Below, one piece after another: positions 42,246-50,559 of a DNA stretch of 64,000 nt. A model generated the notes under the pieces. It did not search any database and was not told where the DNA came from. It saw only the letters and a list, made by a program, of their open reading frames with translations. The stretch's first letter is position 1. Every line of letters begins with the position of its first letter. The stretch is from Streptomyces sp. NBC_00536 (GTDB taxonomy: Bacteria > Actinomycetota > Actinomycetes > Streptomycetales > Streptomycetaceae), in NCBI RefSeq assembly GCF_036346295.1, contig NZ_CP107819.1:7316001-7380000 (forward strand), given 5' to 3'. Both the position numbers and the translations under genes were made by a program.

Positions 42246-43772
42246 CTACTTGCCGGTTTCGCCGGCGGTTTGGGTGAGGGTGAAGTGGACGAATTCGGCG
42301 GGTCGTACGGGGGCGATGCCGATGTCGCAGATGACTTTGCCGTCGTCGATGGTGGTGGGGGTGTTGTTGGTGGTGTCGCAGATGACGTAGAAGGCTTCGT
42401 CGGGTGTGCGGCCGAGGAGGGCGCCCTGGCGCCATTGGTCGGTGAGGAAGCTGGTGGTGGAGTGGCGCAGGGTGGCCCAGAGGCGGTCGTCGTTGGGTTC
42501 GAAGACGGCCCAGGTGGAGGATTGGCGGATGGAGTCGGAGAGGTGGCTGACGAGGCGTCGTACGTTGAGGTATTTCCAGTCGCGGCTGGTGGAGCGGGTG
42601 CGGGCGCCCCAGACGAGGAGTCCGCGGTCGGGGAAGACGCGGAGGCAGTTGACGCCTTTGTTGTTGAGTTCGCCGTGTTGGTCGTCGGTGAGGAGGGTGG
42701 GGATGGTGAGGGCGCCGCGGATGTTCTGGTTGGCGGGTGCTTTGAAGACGCCGCGTTCGGCGTCGGTGCGGGCCCAGATCCCGGCGATGTGTCCGGACGG
42801 GGGGACGGTCCGGGGTGTTCCGTCCACGCCGGGCACGTCGAGCCAGGGGTAGTACAGCGTGGTGAACGCCGCGTCGTCCGTATCCGGTGACGCCAGATGG
42901 TCGAGGAACGCCTTCACCGTGCTCGCCGACTTGCCCGGGGGCGGTTCGACGAGGGCGAGCCGGTTGCCCATCGAGGCACAGTGCCCCGCGACACGGCCGA
43001 TCACGGTCCCGCCCAGGGCGTCGGCCGTCCCGCCGGTCCACAGGTCGGGGACGGCGACCATGGTGACCTCGGGCACGCTCTTCAGGCCGGCCAGACCGGT
43101 GCGCCGGGCGGCATCCCCCTCCACCGCTGCCTGGATGTCCTGCCCGCGGTCGAGCCGCAGGACGTAGCAGGAGGTGCCACCGTTCGCGAAGAATCCGTAA
43201 ACGGATTCCGGGAGGTGGATGACCTTCGCGGCTTCCTGGTGGCCCTGGACCACGGTGAGTTCCGCCTCGCGCCTGAGGAGGGGGGCCAGCTGTTCCCCCG
43301 CCGTGTTCCAGCGGGCGTACTCCGCGGCGGCCAGCGAGATCTTCAGCACGAGGGCGGCCGCCGCCGCCTTGTCCGCATCGCTGACGCTCTCGCCTTCCCA
43401 CTCCCGCGTCCGGACGTCCAGGAGGCGCTGGAACTCGGGCTCGGTCAGGTCGGGGGTCTCACCCGTGGTGGCCTTGGTGTGCAAGACCCCTTCCGCAGTG
43501 GTCAGTTCACCGGACTGCTCGACCACGGCGGCGCCGACGCGGTCCAGCTCCGCCGCCACCGCCTCGGGCGTCAGGGCCGACCGGAAGTGGAACGCGTCCA
43601 CGAACTCCGTCCAGCTCCTGATGAGCGTCGGGGGCGTGGACCCCACATCGTTCGGTGCCCGGACGGTGTAGCCGAGGAAAGCGGGTGTGGACGTACCCGC
43701 ACCGGTGATCGTGCGGACACCGCTCGGGAGTTCCTTGACGAAGACGCCGGGGGCCAACTGTCCTGATGACAT
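42246..43772 (-). CDS. Contractile tail sheath protein 2
   Basis: A 508-residue sheath paralogue, ATG 43772 with AAGGG upstream. APGVFVKELPSGVRTITGAGTSTPAFLGYT opens the protein. A longer middle insertion (residues about 55-250) contains helical segments such as AAELDRVGAAVVEQSGEL. From FTTLYYPWLDVPGVDG to the end it is nearly the same as sheath 1, apart from LSDS versus LADS-type changes. Two sheaths suggest a heteromeric or baseplate-specific ring. Confidence 0.95.
   Translation of the reverse strand: MSSGQLAPGVFVKELPSGVRTITGAGTSTPAFLGYTVRAPNDVGSTPPTLIRSWTEFVDAFHFRSALTPEAVAAELDRVGAAVVEQSGELTTAEGVLHTKATTGETPDLTEPEFQRLLDVRTREWEGESVSDADKAAAAALVLKISLAAAEYARWNTAGEQLAPLLRREAELTVVQGHQEAAKVIHLPESVYGFFANGGTSCYVLRLDRGQDIQAAVEGDAARRTGLAGLKSVPEVTMVAVPDLWTGGTADALGGTVIGRVAGHCASMGNRLALVEPPPGKSASTVKAFLDHLASPDTDDAAFTTLYYPWLDVPGVDGTPRTVPPSGHIAGIWARTDAERGVFKAPANQNIRGALTIPTLLTDDQHGELNNKGVNCLRVFPDRGLLVWGARTRSTSRDWKYLNVRRLVSHLSDSIRQSSTWAVFEPNDDRLWATLRHSTTSFLTDQWRQGALLGRTPDEAFYVICDTTNNTPTTIDDGKVICDIGIAPVRPAEFVHFTLTQTAGETGK
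42250..42893 (-). repeat. Direct repeat copy B (3' half of sheath 2)
   Basis: Partner of the block at 40353-40996. The flanking 5' halves of the two sheath genes are clearly diverged, so the identity boundary is sharp. Confidence 0.9.
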
Positions 43773-43888
43773 GGGGCTTTGCCCTTCTCTCCGGGATGGG
43801 GCGCAGTCAAGGCTTCCATTTGCCGCACAGTGCGCGCATGTGAATGAGGAAACCGGACCCGGATGAAACCGGCCAAACTGACGGTGCC
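43773..43888 (-). promoter_or_regulatory. Gap upstream of sheath 2
   Basis: These 116 bases separate the cargo-like gene from sheath 2 and are less G+C-rich than the flanks. A promoter for the sheath-tube genes may lie here; no clear box pair is seen. Confidence 0.3.
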
Positions 43889-46447
43889 CTAGGCGGGGTT
43901 GGACAGTTCGTCGCAGGCGTCGAGCAGAGCGGTCAGCAATGCCTTCCTGGTATTCAGCGCGATCGTGAGGAGCGTGTTGCGGGACCTCTTGTCCATGGCC
44001 TGAAGCGCCTCCCGCAACTCCACCCTTTCGGCCCAAGCCTGTGCGATGTCCTGGGGCGGCCTGCTCGCTTCGGCCTTGAGGCTGCTGGGATCGGGGATGG
44101 CGAAAACGGCCTTGGACAGGGGGTTCAGTACATCCCGCCCGGTTCCGTGCCCCCTTGCGATCCGGTCGCTCCACTCCTCGGGCCGGGCGTGGGTCTGCGC
44201 GAGCCGGAGGAGCTGCCGCAACGCGTCCTTGGTGACCGGTCCGCCGCTGAAGTCCTGGACCTTCCCGCCGATGCGATCGGCGCGGGTGGAGATCGCGAGG
44301 CCGGGGTCGAAGACGCGGGTCACCGGGGCGCTCCGCACCTTCTCGACCGAGTCGAGCAGGTTCTGTCCTTCTCCCTTGCCGGTGCCGAAGCCGATGCCGT
44401 CTTCGAGTCCGTCCATTCCCCAGTCGGTCCGTACCTTGACGAACGTGTTCGGCTCCGGGAAATAGACCAGCTTCGGGTCGACCCCGGCCATGGCCTTGCG
44501 GACCGCGAGGTCGATCGCGACGGCGAGCCTGACCACCCTGCGGTCGTCCGCCCCCGCCGTGTAGCCGCCACTGAGGAGGTCCGGCGGATCGTCCGCGTCG
44601 AGATGACGCGCGGCCGCTTCGCTGAACAGCGGGCCGGCCGGAGTCACGAAGGAGAGCGTGTCGCTGTCACTGGTGTGCAGGTAGACATGCGAACTGCCGG
44701 TATCGGTGAAGTGGTTCACCAGCCGTGTGACGAGGGGATGCTTCATGATGTGCTGGCGGATCTCCCCATAGGGGATGCTGTCCTGCCCGATGTCCTTGGC
44801 TTCCTTGACCTTGTGGCTGCCCCACACGAATCCGAGGACGCCGACCGGGAAGTCCCTGCTGTTCCATTGCCTCTTGAAGGTGTCGATCTTCGCCTGCACC
44901 TTCTCCAGGGCCTTGTCCTTCCCCTCCCAGGAATTGACGCCGAGCACCAGCCCGAACCGGTTGCCGTCCGGTCCGTCGCCCGCGAAGCCCTTCCGGTAGC
45001 GGTTGGCGATGTCGGACAGCTCCGGCCCGTCGGCCGTGGTGGGCACGAGCGCGACGAACGCCGTGCGGTGTGGGCCCTTGGCGTTGGCCGTGCCGTCGAG
45101 GGAGCCGATGAGTTCAGCCTCGGCCCCGGGCTTGATCGTTCCCGCACCGGGCGAGCCGGGGGCCTGGGGAGGAGGTGAGGTCCGGTGTGCCCCCGGCGGG
45201 CCGGTGCCGCTCCGAACCGGCCGAAGGGGCGGGGGATGTGGAACGGCCCCGCTCCGCGCCGCGTGCTGCTCTTCCCCGACGCCGCTCCAGAATTCACGGA
45301 AGCCCTCGTACAGGGCGGCGTTGGTCCCGACCGGATTGGCCGAGGGGGAGCGGCCCTTGGCGGAGGGGGCGCCGTACACCCGCTCCAGCAGGGGGAGCAG
45401 GTCCGCTTCGTGAGCGCGGACCCAGTCGGAACCGTTGTTGCGGCGTTCGCCGGAGTACGGGTCCTCGCCGTGGTTGGTACCGAGGTAGGCGTTGGTGAGC
45501 TGGGCGAAGAACTCGTGGTCGTCCCGCCGGGAGTAGTTGCGCGGATCCGATCCGTCCGGCCACACCGCCGCCGGATCCGCGAGTTTCTCCTGGTAGCGGC
45601 GCGCGATCCGCTCGCGGTCGTCGTCCGAGAGCCCGTGGTCGTGGAGGGTGTGCGCGAACTCGTGCGTGGTGGTCGAATAGCCGTCCTCGTAGTGGGTCGC
45701 ACCACCGATGGTCGTGTGGTCACCGAGGAGGTTCTCCTCGGTGACGGCGGCATGCCGGCCACCGGAACCGCGTACGTCGTCCCAGCCGCGCCCGCCTCCC
45801 GCGCCGGACTCGGCGTGGGTGCCCGCGAGATACCGGAAGGCGCTCACCTCGGTCATGGGGACGTCCTTGGGCACCACCATCACGGTGGCGCGATGCGTCA
45901 GCAACCGCTCGGTCGTGTCCGGGTCCCGCAGCATCGCCTCGACCCGGGCCCGGGCTTCCCGGCGTGCCGATGGCGCGGACGTGACCCGGTCGTCCAGGTC
46001 GACCATCAGGTACGCGGCCGTCCTGGCGAATTCCCCGGGAGACAAGCGCGTGCGCAGCGACGCGACGAACTCCTGGTCCCTGGCCAGCCAGCGGCGGTGC
46101 TCCCCGTTCAGCGAGTCGAGCGCCCCCAGCCGGTCCGGCTCCGGCATCCCCGGCAACTCGGCGACCAGCCGGTCCGCATCGTGCGGCGGGGTGGCCACGT
46201 ACGCCTGGTGCCGCCCGAGTTCCCGCACGGTGTCCCTGACCTTGCCGCCCCCGTGCTCGCGCCCGCCCAGCAGCCGGGCCACCGCGGCATTGCCGGCGCC
46301 ACGCTGCAAGGCGAGGACCCGGCCCGGTGAGTCCGGCTGCGCCGTCCCCTCGGCCCCGGCCGGCTCCCGCGCCGTGGAAGCGGATGCGGATGCGGAAGCG
46401 GACGGGGAACGGGACGGGGAAGGGGTTCGTTTCGACTGCTCGCGCAT
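43889..46447 (-). CDS. Candidate eCIS effector: leader motif, ATLF-like zinc metallopeptidase and second toxin-like domain
   Basis: An 852-residue protein, ATG 46447 with CAGGGG upstream. A Ser/Ala-rich start is followed by RVLALQRGAGNAAVARLLG (residues 43-61), the LQRxxGNxAVxRLL element that recurs at the N-termini of actinobacterial eCIS cargo. Residues 200-360 contain THEFAHTLHDHG (H262, E263, H266) and a downstream HEFFAQLTNAYLG (E312), the arrangement of anthrax lethal-factor-like metallopeptidases. A Pro-rich linker leads to a second domain (residues 440-700) with RFGLVLGVNSWEGKD, FPVGVLGFVWGSH and HVYLHTSDSDTLSF; the DSD could be a GT-A-like metal site, but this is tentative. First gene of the leftward eCIS operon. 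Confidence 0.75.
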   Translation of the reverse strand: MREQSKRTPSPSRSPSASASASASTAREPAGAEGTAQPDSPGRVLALQRGAGNAAVARLLGGREHGGGKVRDTVRELGRHQAYVATPPHDADRLVAELPGMPEPDRLGALDSLNGEHRRWLARDQEFVASLRTRLSPGEFARTAAYLMVDLDDRVTSAPSARREARARVEAMLRDPDTTERLLTHRATVMVVPKDVPMTEVSAFRYLAGTHAESGAGGGRGWDDVRGSGGRHAAVTEENLLGDHTTIGGATHYEDGYSTTTHEFAHTLHDHGLSDDDRERIARRYQEKLADPAAVWPDGSDPRNYSRRDDHEFFAQLTNAYLGTNHGEDPYSGERRNNGSDWVRAHEADLLPLLERVYGAPSAKGRSPSANPVGTNAALYEGFREFWSGVGEEQHAARSGAVPHPPPLRPVRSGTGPPGAHRTSPPPQAPGSPGAGTIKPGAEAELIGSLDGTANAKGPHRTAFVALVPTTADGPELSDIANRYRKGFAGDGPDGNRFGLVLGVNSWEGKDKALEKVQAKIDTFKRQWNSRDFPVGVLGFVWGSHKVKEAKDIGQDSIPYGEIRQHIMKHPLVTRLVNHFTDTGSSHVYLHTSDSDTLSFVTPAGPLFSEAAARHLDADDPPDLLSGGYTAGADDRRVVRLAVAIDLAVRKAMAGVDPKLVYFPEPNTFVKVRTDWGMDGLEDGIGFGTGKGEGQNLLDSVEKVRSAPVTRVFDPGLAISTRADRIGGKVQDFSGGPVTKDALRQLLRLAQTHARPEEWSDRIARGHGTGRDVLNPLSKAVFAIPDPSSLKAEASRPPQDIAQAWAERVELREALQAMDKRSRNTLLTIALNTRKALLTALLDACDELSNPA

Positions 46448-46490
46448 GGCCCCTGCTCTTCCTGTCGGATGTACTCCTGCGGACAGAGCT

Positions 46491-46527
46491 GCGGCGAACG
46501 AGCGCCTGACACGCGGTCGTTCGCCGC
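46491..46527 (-). terminator. Terminator between P450 module and cargo gene
   Basis: A perfect 11-bp inverted repeat (GCGGCGAACGA at 46491-46501, complement at 46517-46527) lies between the P450 stop (46590) and the cargo start (46447). It probably ends the upstream transcript, though it could be an operator in the cargo promoter. Confidence 0.55.
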
Positions 46528-46589
46528 GTTCCAGGATAGGAGGGCGCGGCGCCGGAGGTCGGCGGCAGTCCTGAAATGGACCCGGGTGG

Positions 46590-47780
46590 TCAGGCCAGGG
46601 TGAGGGGGAGGGCGGTCAGGCCGCGGGTGAGGCGGGTCCGGCGCCAGGTCAGGGAGTCCTCGGGGACGGCCAGACGGGTGTTCGGGAAGCGGGTCACCAG
46701 GGTGCGGAGGGCGATTTCGGCCTCGGCCCGGGCCAGCGGGGCGCCCGGGCAGCGGTGGATGCCGTGGCCGAAGGAGAGGTGGCCGCCGGCGTCGCGGTCG
46801 AGGTCGAGGCGGTCGGGGGCGGGGAAGGCCGAGGGGTCGCGGTTCGCGGCTCCGGGGGCGATCAGCACCGGGAAGCCCGCCGGGATGTCGACCCCGCCGA
46901 CGCGCAGGTCCTCCGTGCTGTACCGGAAGGTGGCGACGCTCACCGGGGAGTCGAAGCGCAGCAGTTCGTCGAGGGCGCCGGGGATCAGGTCCAGGTCCCG
47001 GCGCAGCCGGTCGAAGGCTTCCGGGTGCCGGAGCAGGGCCAGGACGGCGTTGCCGATGAACTGGGTGGTGGTCTCGTGCCCGGCGACCAGGAGGAGGGCG
47101 GCCAGGGAGACGGTCTCGGCCGGGTCGAGGCCGCCCTCGTCGCAGTCGCGCAGGAGGGCGGGGAGCGGGCCGTCGCCGGGGGTGGCGCGGGCCGCCTCGA
47201 CGAGGCCGGTCAGGTAGTCGCCGATCCGGTGTGACGCGGCGTCGACGCGGCCGGTGTCGGTCGCGTCGAAGAGGTCGTGGGACCAGCCGGCCAGTGCGGC
47301 GCGGTCGGATTCCGGCACCCCCAGCAGCTCGCAGACGACGGTGACAGGCAGCGGCACCGCCAGGTCCGCCACCAGGTCGACCTCCGTGTCCGGCTGCCAC
47401 GCGGCCGTGAGGCCGTCGACGACCCGGGTGATGTAGGGGCGCAGGGCGCGGACGCGTCCGGTGCTGAACAGGGGCGTCACCACCCGCCGTTGGCGGGTGT
47501 GCTCGGGCGGGTCGCTCGCCAGCATGTTGCGGGAGATCGCCGGGTGCAGGTCGCGGTTCGAGGGCCGGTCCGCGAAGAAGCGGGCCGTGTCCTTGGACAG
47601 GCGGGGGTCGGTGAACGCCTCGCGGGCCTCCGCGTGGCCGGTGATCAGGTACGAGTGGTGTCCGCCGGAGCCGGTGGGGACGCGCTGGACCGGGCAGCCT
47701 TCGCGCAGGCGGTCGTAGGTGGGGTAGGGGTCGGCGAAGAAGCGGGGGTCGCGCAGGGGATCCTGCCGCGGGTCGCTCAC
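46590..47780 (-). CDS. Cytochrome P450
   Basis: A 396-residue class I bacterial P450 with a complete signature set: I-helix LLLVAGHETTTQFIG, ExxR in DELLRFDSP, heme loop FGHGIHRCPGAPLARAEAEIAL, and ASDPPEHTRQRRVV. GTG 47780 overlaps the membrane-protein stop (GTGA). It is the last gene of an XRE-peptidase-membrane protein-P450 operon; the substrate is unknown. No ferredoxin is adjacent. Confidence 0.95.
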   Translation of the reverse strand: MSDPRQDPLRDPRFFADPYPTYDRLREGCPVQRVPTGSGGHHSYLITGHAEAREAFTDPRLSKDTARFFADRPSNRDLHPAISRNMLASDPPEHTRQRRVVTPLFSTGRVRALRPYITRVVDGLTAAWQPDTEVDLVADLAVPLPVTVVCELLGVPESDRAALAGWSHDLFDATDTGRVDAASHRIGDYLTGLVEAARATPGDGPLPALLRDCDEGGLDPAETVSLAALLLVAGHETTTQFIGNAVLALLRHPEAFDRLRRDLDLIPGALDELLRFDSPVSVATFRYSTEDLRVGGVDIPAGFPVLIAPGAANRDPSAFPAPDRLDLDRDAGGHLSFGHGIHRCPGAPLARAEAEIALRTLVTRFPNTRLAVPEDSLTWRRTRLTRGLTALPLTLA

Positions 47781-48967
47781 GAGGCCGCGCCCGCGTGCTC
47801 GGGCGCCGGGTGGCGCGCGTAGGACTCCGCCACGAGCAGCAGCCACGCGGTCTCCGCCGGGAGGTCGCCCTTGCGGGAACGGGTGCCGGCGGCGGGCGGG
47901 GCCTCGTCGCCGTCGAGGGGGAGTCCGGCGCGCTTCGCGTGGACGGCCGAGGCGATGACCGCCGCCTCCACCTCGGCGTCGCCCTCGGGGGTGTCGGCCG
48001 TGCCCCGGCGGGCGACCTCGGCGGCCGCGGCGTCCCGTACCGACGCCTGCCGGTACCGGCGCAGGGCCAGTACGCAGTCGTTGATCTCGATGACCCGGCG
48101 GTGGAGGTGGAAGTCGAGGTCGTGGGTGTCGGCCCCGGTGTGGTCCGGGTCGAGCACGACCTCGGGGACCGCCGAGGTGACCTCCCGCCACAGGGGTTCC
48201 AGCGCGGTGAACGAGTTCCGTTCCCAGCGACGGCGGCGCAGCTGGCTGAGCGGCCACAGCAGGGCGGGCAGCGTGAGTCCGGCGGTGATGAGGAGCACGG
48301 CGACGGCGGGCGCGGTCACGCTGAAGGTGCAGCGGAAGGGGGTCAGCGGGCCCGAGCACCGGGCGTTCTCGGGCACGAACCCCAGGCCCAGGCCGATGGA
48401 GACCAGGGCGAAGAGCTTGTACGCGGAGTAGACGAGGGCGAAGCCACAGCCGATCGAGGTCGTGCGCAGGCCCCAGCGCTGACTGCGGCGGGTCGAGCGC
48501 GTGGACTGGGCCCAGGTCTGCAGCAGGAAGTCCTTGGCCGTGTAGCCGAGGTAGGAGATGTAGATGAGCACGTAGCACGCGTACAACACCGGGTTCCGCC
48601 CGGTGAGTTGTTCGGCGGCGAAGAAGACGGTCATACCGGCCGCGGAGATCGCGAGGGCGATGACGCGCAGCCGGATCTGCCGGTGCGCCCGGTCGCGGTC
48701 CAGGTTGAGCTGGAAGAGGAAGGCGAGGACCGAGGTGGCCGCCGTCAGGGTGAAGGTGTTGCTGAGGAGCCGGGCGACGTGGGGGACCACCGATTCGACC
48801 GCGCCCTCCACGGCGGGGGTGTAGGAGGCGAAGGCGAGGGCGAACGAGGTCAGCAGCGCCGCCATCGCCCAGGTGCCCGTGGGGCGGTGTCCGCCGCGTC
48901 CGCGCACCCAGTAGGCGGCGAAGCACAGCAGCACGACGGCCGTGCCCGTGAAGAGGATGTTGATCAT
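47777..48967 (-). CDS. MAB_1171c-type multi-pass membrane protein
   Basis: A 396-residue protein with about seven hydrophobic segments in residues 5-260 (MINILFTGTAVVLLCFAAYW, VLYACYVLIYISYLGYTAKD, VAVLLITAGLTLPALLWPLSQL) and a cytoplasmic helical C-terminus (HLHRRVIEINDCVLALRRYR, TAWLLLVAESYARHPAP). This fits the MAB_1171c family, annotated as putative transporters and regularly found downstream of an XRE/ImmA pair. ATG 48967 overlaps the peptidase stop (ATGA). Confidence 0.8.
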   Translation of the reverse strand: MINILFTGTAVVLLCFAAYWVRGRGGHRPTGTWAMAALLTSFALAFASYTPAVEGAVESVVPHVARLLSNTFTLTAATSVLAFLFQLNLDRDRAHRQIRLRVIALAISAAGMTVFFAAEQLTGRNPVLYACYVLIYISYLGYTAKDFLLQTWAQSTRSTRRSQRWGLRTTSIGCGFALVYSAYKLFALVSIGLGLGFVPENARCSGPLTPFRCTFSVTAPAVAVLLITAGLTLPALLWPLSQLRRRRWERNSFTALEPLWREVTSAVPEVVLDPDHTGADTHDLDFHLHRRVIEINDCVLALRRYRQASVRDAAAAEVARRGTADTPEGDAEVEAAVIASAVHAKRAGLPLDGDEAPPAAGTRSRKGDLPAETAWLLLVAESYARHPAPEHAGAAS

Positions 48968-49491
48968 TTCCGGTGGCGTTTCTTCCTGTGTGGCTCGGCG
49001 AACAGCGCGTCCCAGCTCTCGGCGCCGCTGGTGGGCCGGCTCGACGGGCCTTCGCGTCCCCGGTACATGAGCTGACGGATCACACTGGCCATCACCTCGG
49101 CCTCGCGCTCGTCCTCGCTGGTGTAGCTGGTCCGGCCGGACATGCGCTGGACGAGCGTGGGGTCGAACCCGATCGCGCGCAGCGTGTCCTGGTCCAGCTC
49201 CAGGCTGCCGGGGTGGTCGCAGATGATGTGGCTGATCTCGTGGGCGAGGATGTGGTTCTGGTGGAGGGGGCTGGTGGCCTCCTCGTAGAACAACAGGTCG
49301 GCGTCCGGGGTCTCCAGACGGATGCCGCACGGTGCGTCCATGGCGCCCAGGGTGCTCAACGGGCGCAGGATGATGGGGCGCCCGCGCTGTTCGGCCACGG
49401 CGTCACGGAGGTCGCGGGTGCTGAAGCGGTGCGGGAGCCGAAGTGCCTCGACGCGCGCCTCACACGTGGCGCGAAGCTGCTCAAGGTCCAT
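48964..49491 (-). CDS. ImmA/IrrE-family metallo-endopeptidase-like protein
   Basis: A 175-residue protein. HQNHILAHEISHIICDHPG carries the zinc HExxH motif (HEISH) in the DUF955/ImmA context, and SEDEREAEVMASVIRQLMYRG supplies the distal acidic helix with the third ligand. I start at ATG 49491 (GAGGAC just upstream; spacing is short). ImmA-type peptidases commonly inactivate the adjacent XRE repressor, which fits the gene order here. Confidence 0.85.
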   Translation of the reverse strand: MDLEQLRATCEARVEALRLPHRFSTRDLRDAVAEQRGRPIILRPLSTLGAMDAPCGIRLETPDADLLFYEEATSPLHQNHILAHEISHIICDHPGSLELDQDTLRAIGFDPTLVQRMSGRTSYTSEDEREAEVMASVIRQLMYRGREGPSSRPTSGAESWDALFAEPHRKKRHRK

Positions 49492-49764
49492 GTCCTCACT
49501 CTGGTGACGCCGGGCGGGGGTGGTCGGCGATGGCGGACCTCGCCCTGGAAGCCTGGTACGCGCGCCCCATGCTGACATGTTCGCGACTCCGATTCGAGGC
49601 CGGGGTGCCACCGCGGGCGGGTCGCGCGGCCGCGGGTGCCGGGCTCGTGCCGGACTTGTTCCGGGAAACGCCTGATGCCCCCCTGTCGACGAGCGGCCGC
49701 GGGAGCGGCCACAGGGGGGTGAAGTGGGGGGCGGGGGTGCGATCGCCGCCGCCCGGTGCGCGGT
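49492..49764 (-). other. Intergenic stretch between XRE and peptidase genes
   Basis: No gene is supported. It contains a strong terminator-like hairpin at 49678-49719, so the peptidase-membrane-P450 genes probably have their own promoter in the lower part (49492-49670), or are reached by read-through. Confidence 0.4.
49678..49719 (-). terminator. Hairpin after XRE regulator gene
   Basis: CCCCCCTGT (49678-49686) pairs with ACAGGGGGG (49711-49719), enclosing a second stem GGCCGC/GCGGCC (49695-49700, 49705-49710). Likely terminator or attenuator. Confidence 0.6.
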
Positions 49765-50220
49765 TCAGTCGTCCAGGTTGAGGTCCTGCGCGGTGTCGTC
49801 GGTGGTGAGCCCTTCGAGCTTCCGGGCCTGTTCGATCACGGTGGACAGCATTTTCAGGCTGTCGACACTCAGGCCGTTGGCGCGCAGGGCCACCTTGCGG
49901 ACGTCCTGGTCGCGCATGGCGGCGAGGAGGCCGATCTCCGCCTTGGTGCGTTCGGCCGCCGCGCTGTCGACGAAGTAGCCCGCCGGGACGCCGAAGAAGT
50001 CGGCCAGGGCCTTGATGGTGTGCCGCGTCGGGTTCCGCTTGGCGCCCGTGCGCAGCTGCTGGATGGCACTCGCCGTCACCCCGCGCCCCTCCCCGGTCGA
50101 GGTCTTGAGGATTCCCTCGGCGACCTCGGCGTAGGTGTACGGCCCCCGGGAAGGGGGGTGCACCTCGCGGAAGAGGTGGTCCAGGAGCTGGGCGAAGGTG
50201 GGTGACTGGTCATCCTCCAT
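49765..50220 (-). CDS. XRE-family helix-turn-helix regulator
   Basis: A 151-residue protein. TYAEVAEGILKTSTGEGRGVTASAIQQLRTGAKRNPTRHTIKALADFFGVPAGYF is an XRE/Cro-type HTH with the SAIQQLRTG-PTRHTIKALADFF recognition region. The C-terminal half is helical (LKMLSTVIEQARKLEGL), suited to dimerisation. ATG 50220 is preferred over GTG 50226 because AAGGAGG lies eight bases before the ATG. Likely repressor of this four-gene module and target of the adjacent peptidase. Confidence 0.9.
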   Translation of the reverse strand: MEDDQSPTFAQLLDHLFREVHPPSRGPYTYAEVAEGILKTSTGEGRGVTASAIQQLRTGAKRNPTRHTIKALADFFGVPAGYFVDSAAAERTKAEIGLLAAMRDQDVRKVALRANGLSVDSLKMLSTVIEQARKLEGLTTDDTAQDLNLDD

Positions 50221-50559
50221 GTACACGACCTCCTTGATGTGATGCCGAGTCTTTGCCCACCACAGTGTTTCTCGAAGCCCATTGGGGCTGGCTCCGGCAA
50301 CACTTTGGTTGACGCCGGACAGTCACTCTGGTGTACGTTACCAATGCTTCGCCGCCACTGAAGTGTTGAGCCGGTGGTGGTGGGGGCAACGGCCGGGTCG
50401 GGGTCGAGCTTCACGGGGGTGAGTTCGGCCAACGGCCCGGAGCGCCGTGGCCGCGCCGGACGGGTTCGCCCGGCCGGCGCGCGGCACGACGAGGACTTCA
50501 TTCAGTGCTGGACGGGGCAGCCAGTGGACGGTTGGTTCTGTCCGTCCAGGAGGCGCGCA
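50221..50559. promoter_or_regulatory. Upstream region of the XRE gene
   Basis: A 339-base stretch without a supported gene. The part 50230-50345 is lower in G+C and should hold the XRE promoter. TTGACG at 50309-50314 with TGTACG 17 bases later could be a weak rightward promoter. Confidence 0.35.

Noticed and set aside
17923..46447. Interpretation as a prophage
   Set aside because: Tail-like genes are abundant but there is no capsid, portal, terminase, integrase or lysis gene. LysM hub, DUF4255 and AAA+ ATPase genes indicate an eCIS.
50309..50337. TTGACG...TGTACG as a firm promoter
   Set aside because: The -10 match is poor and the only downstream candidate gene on that strand is a broken one.
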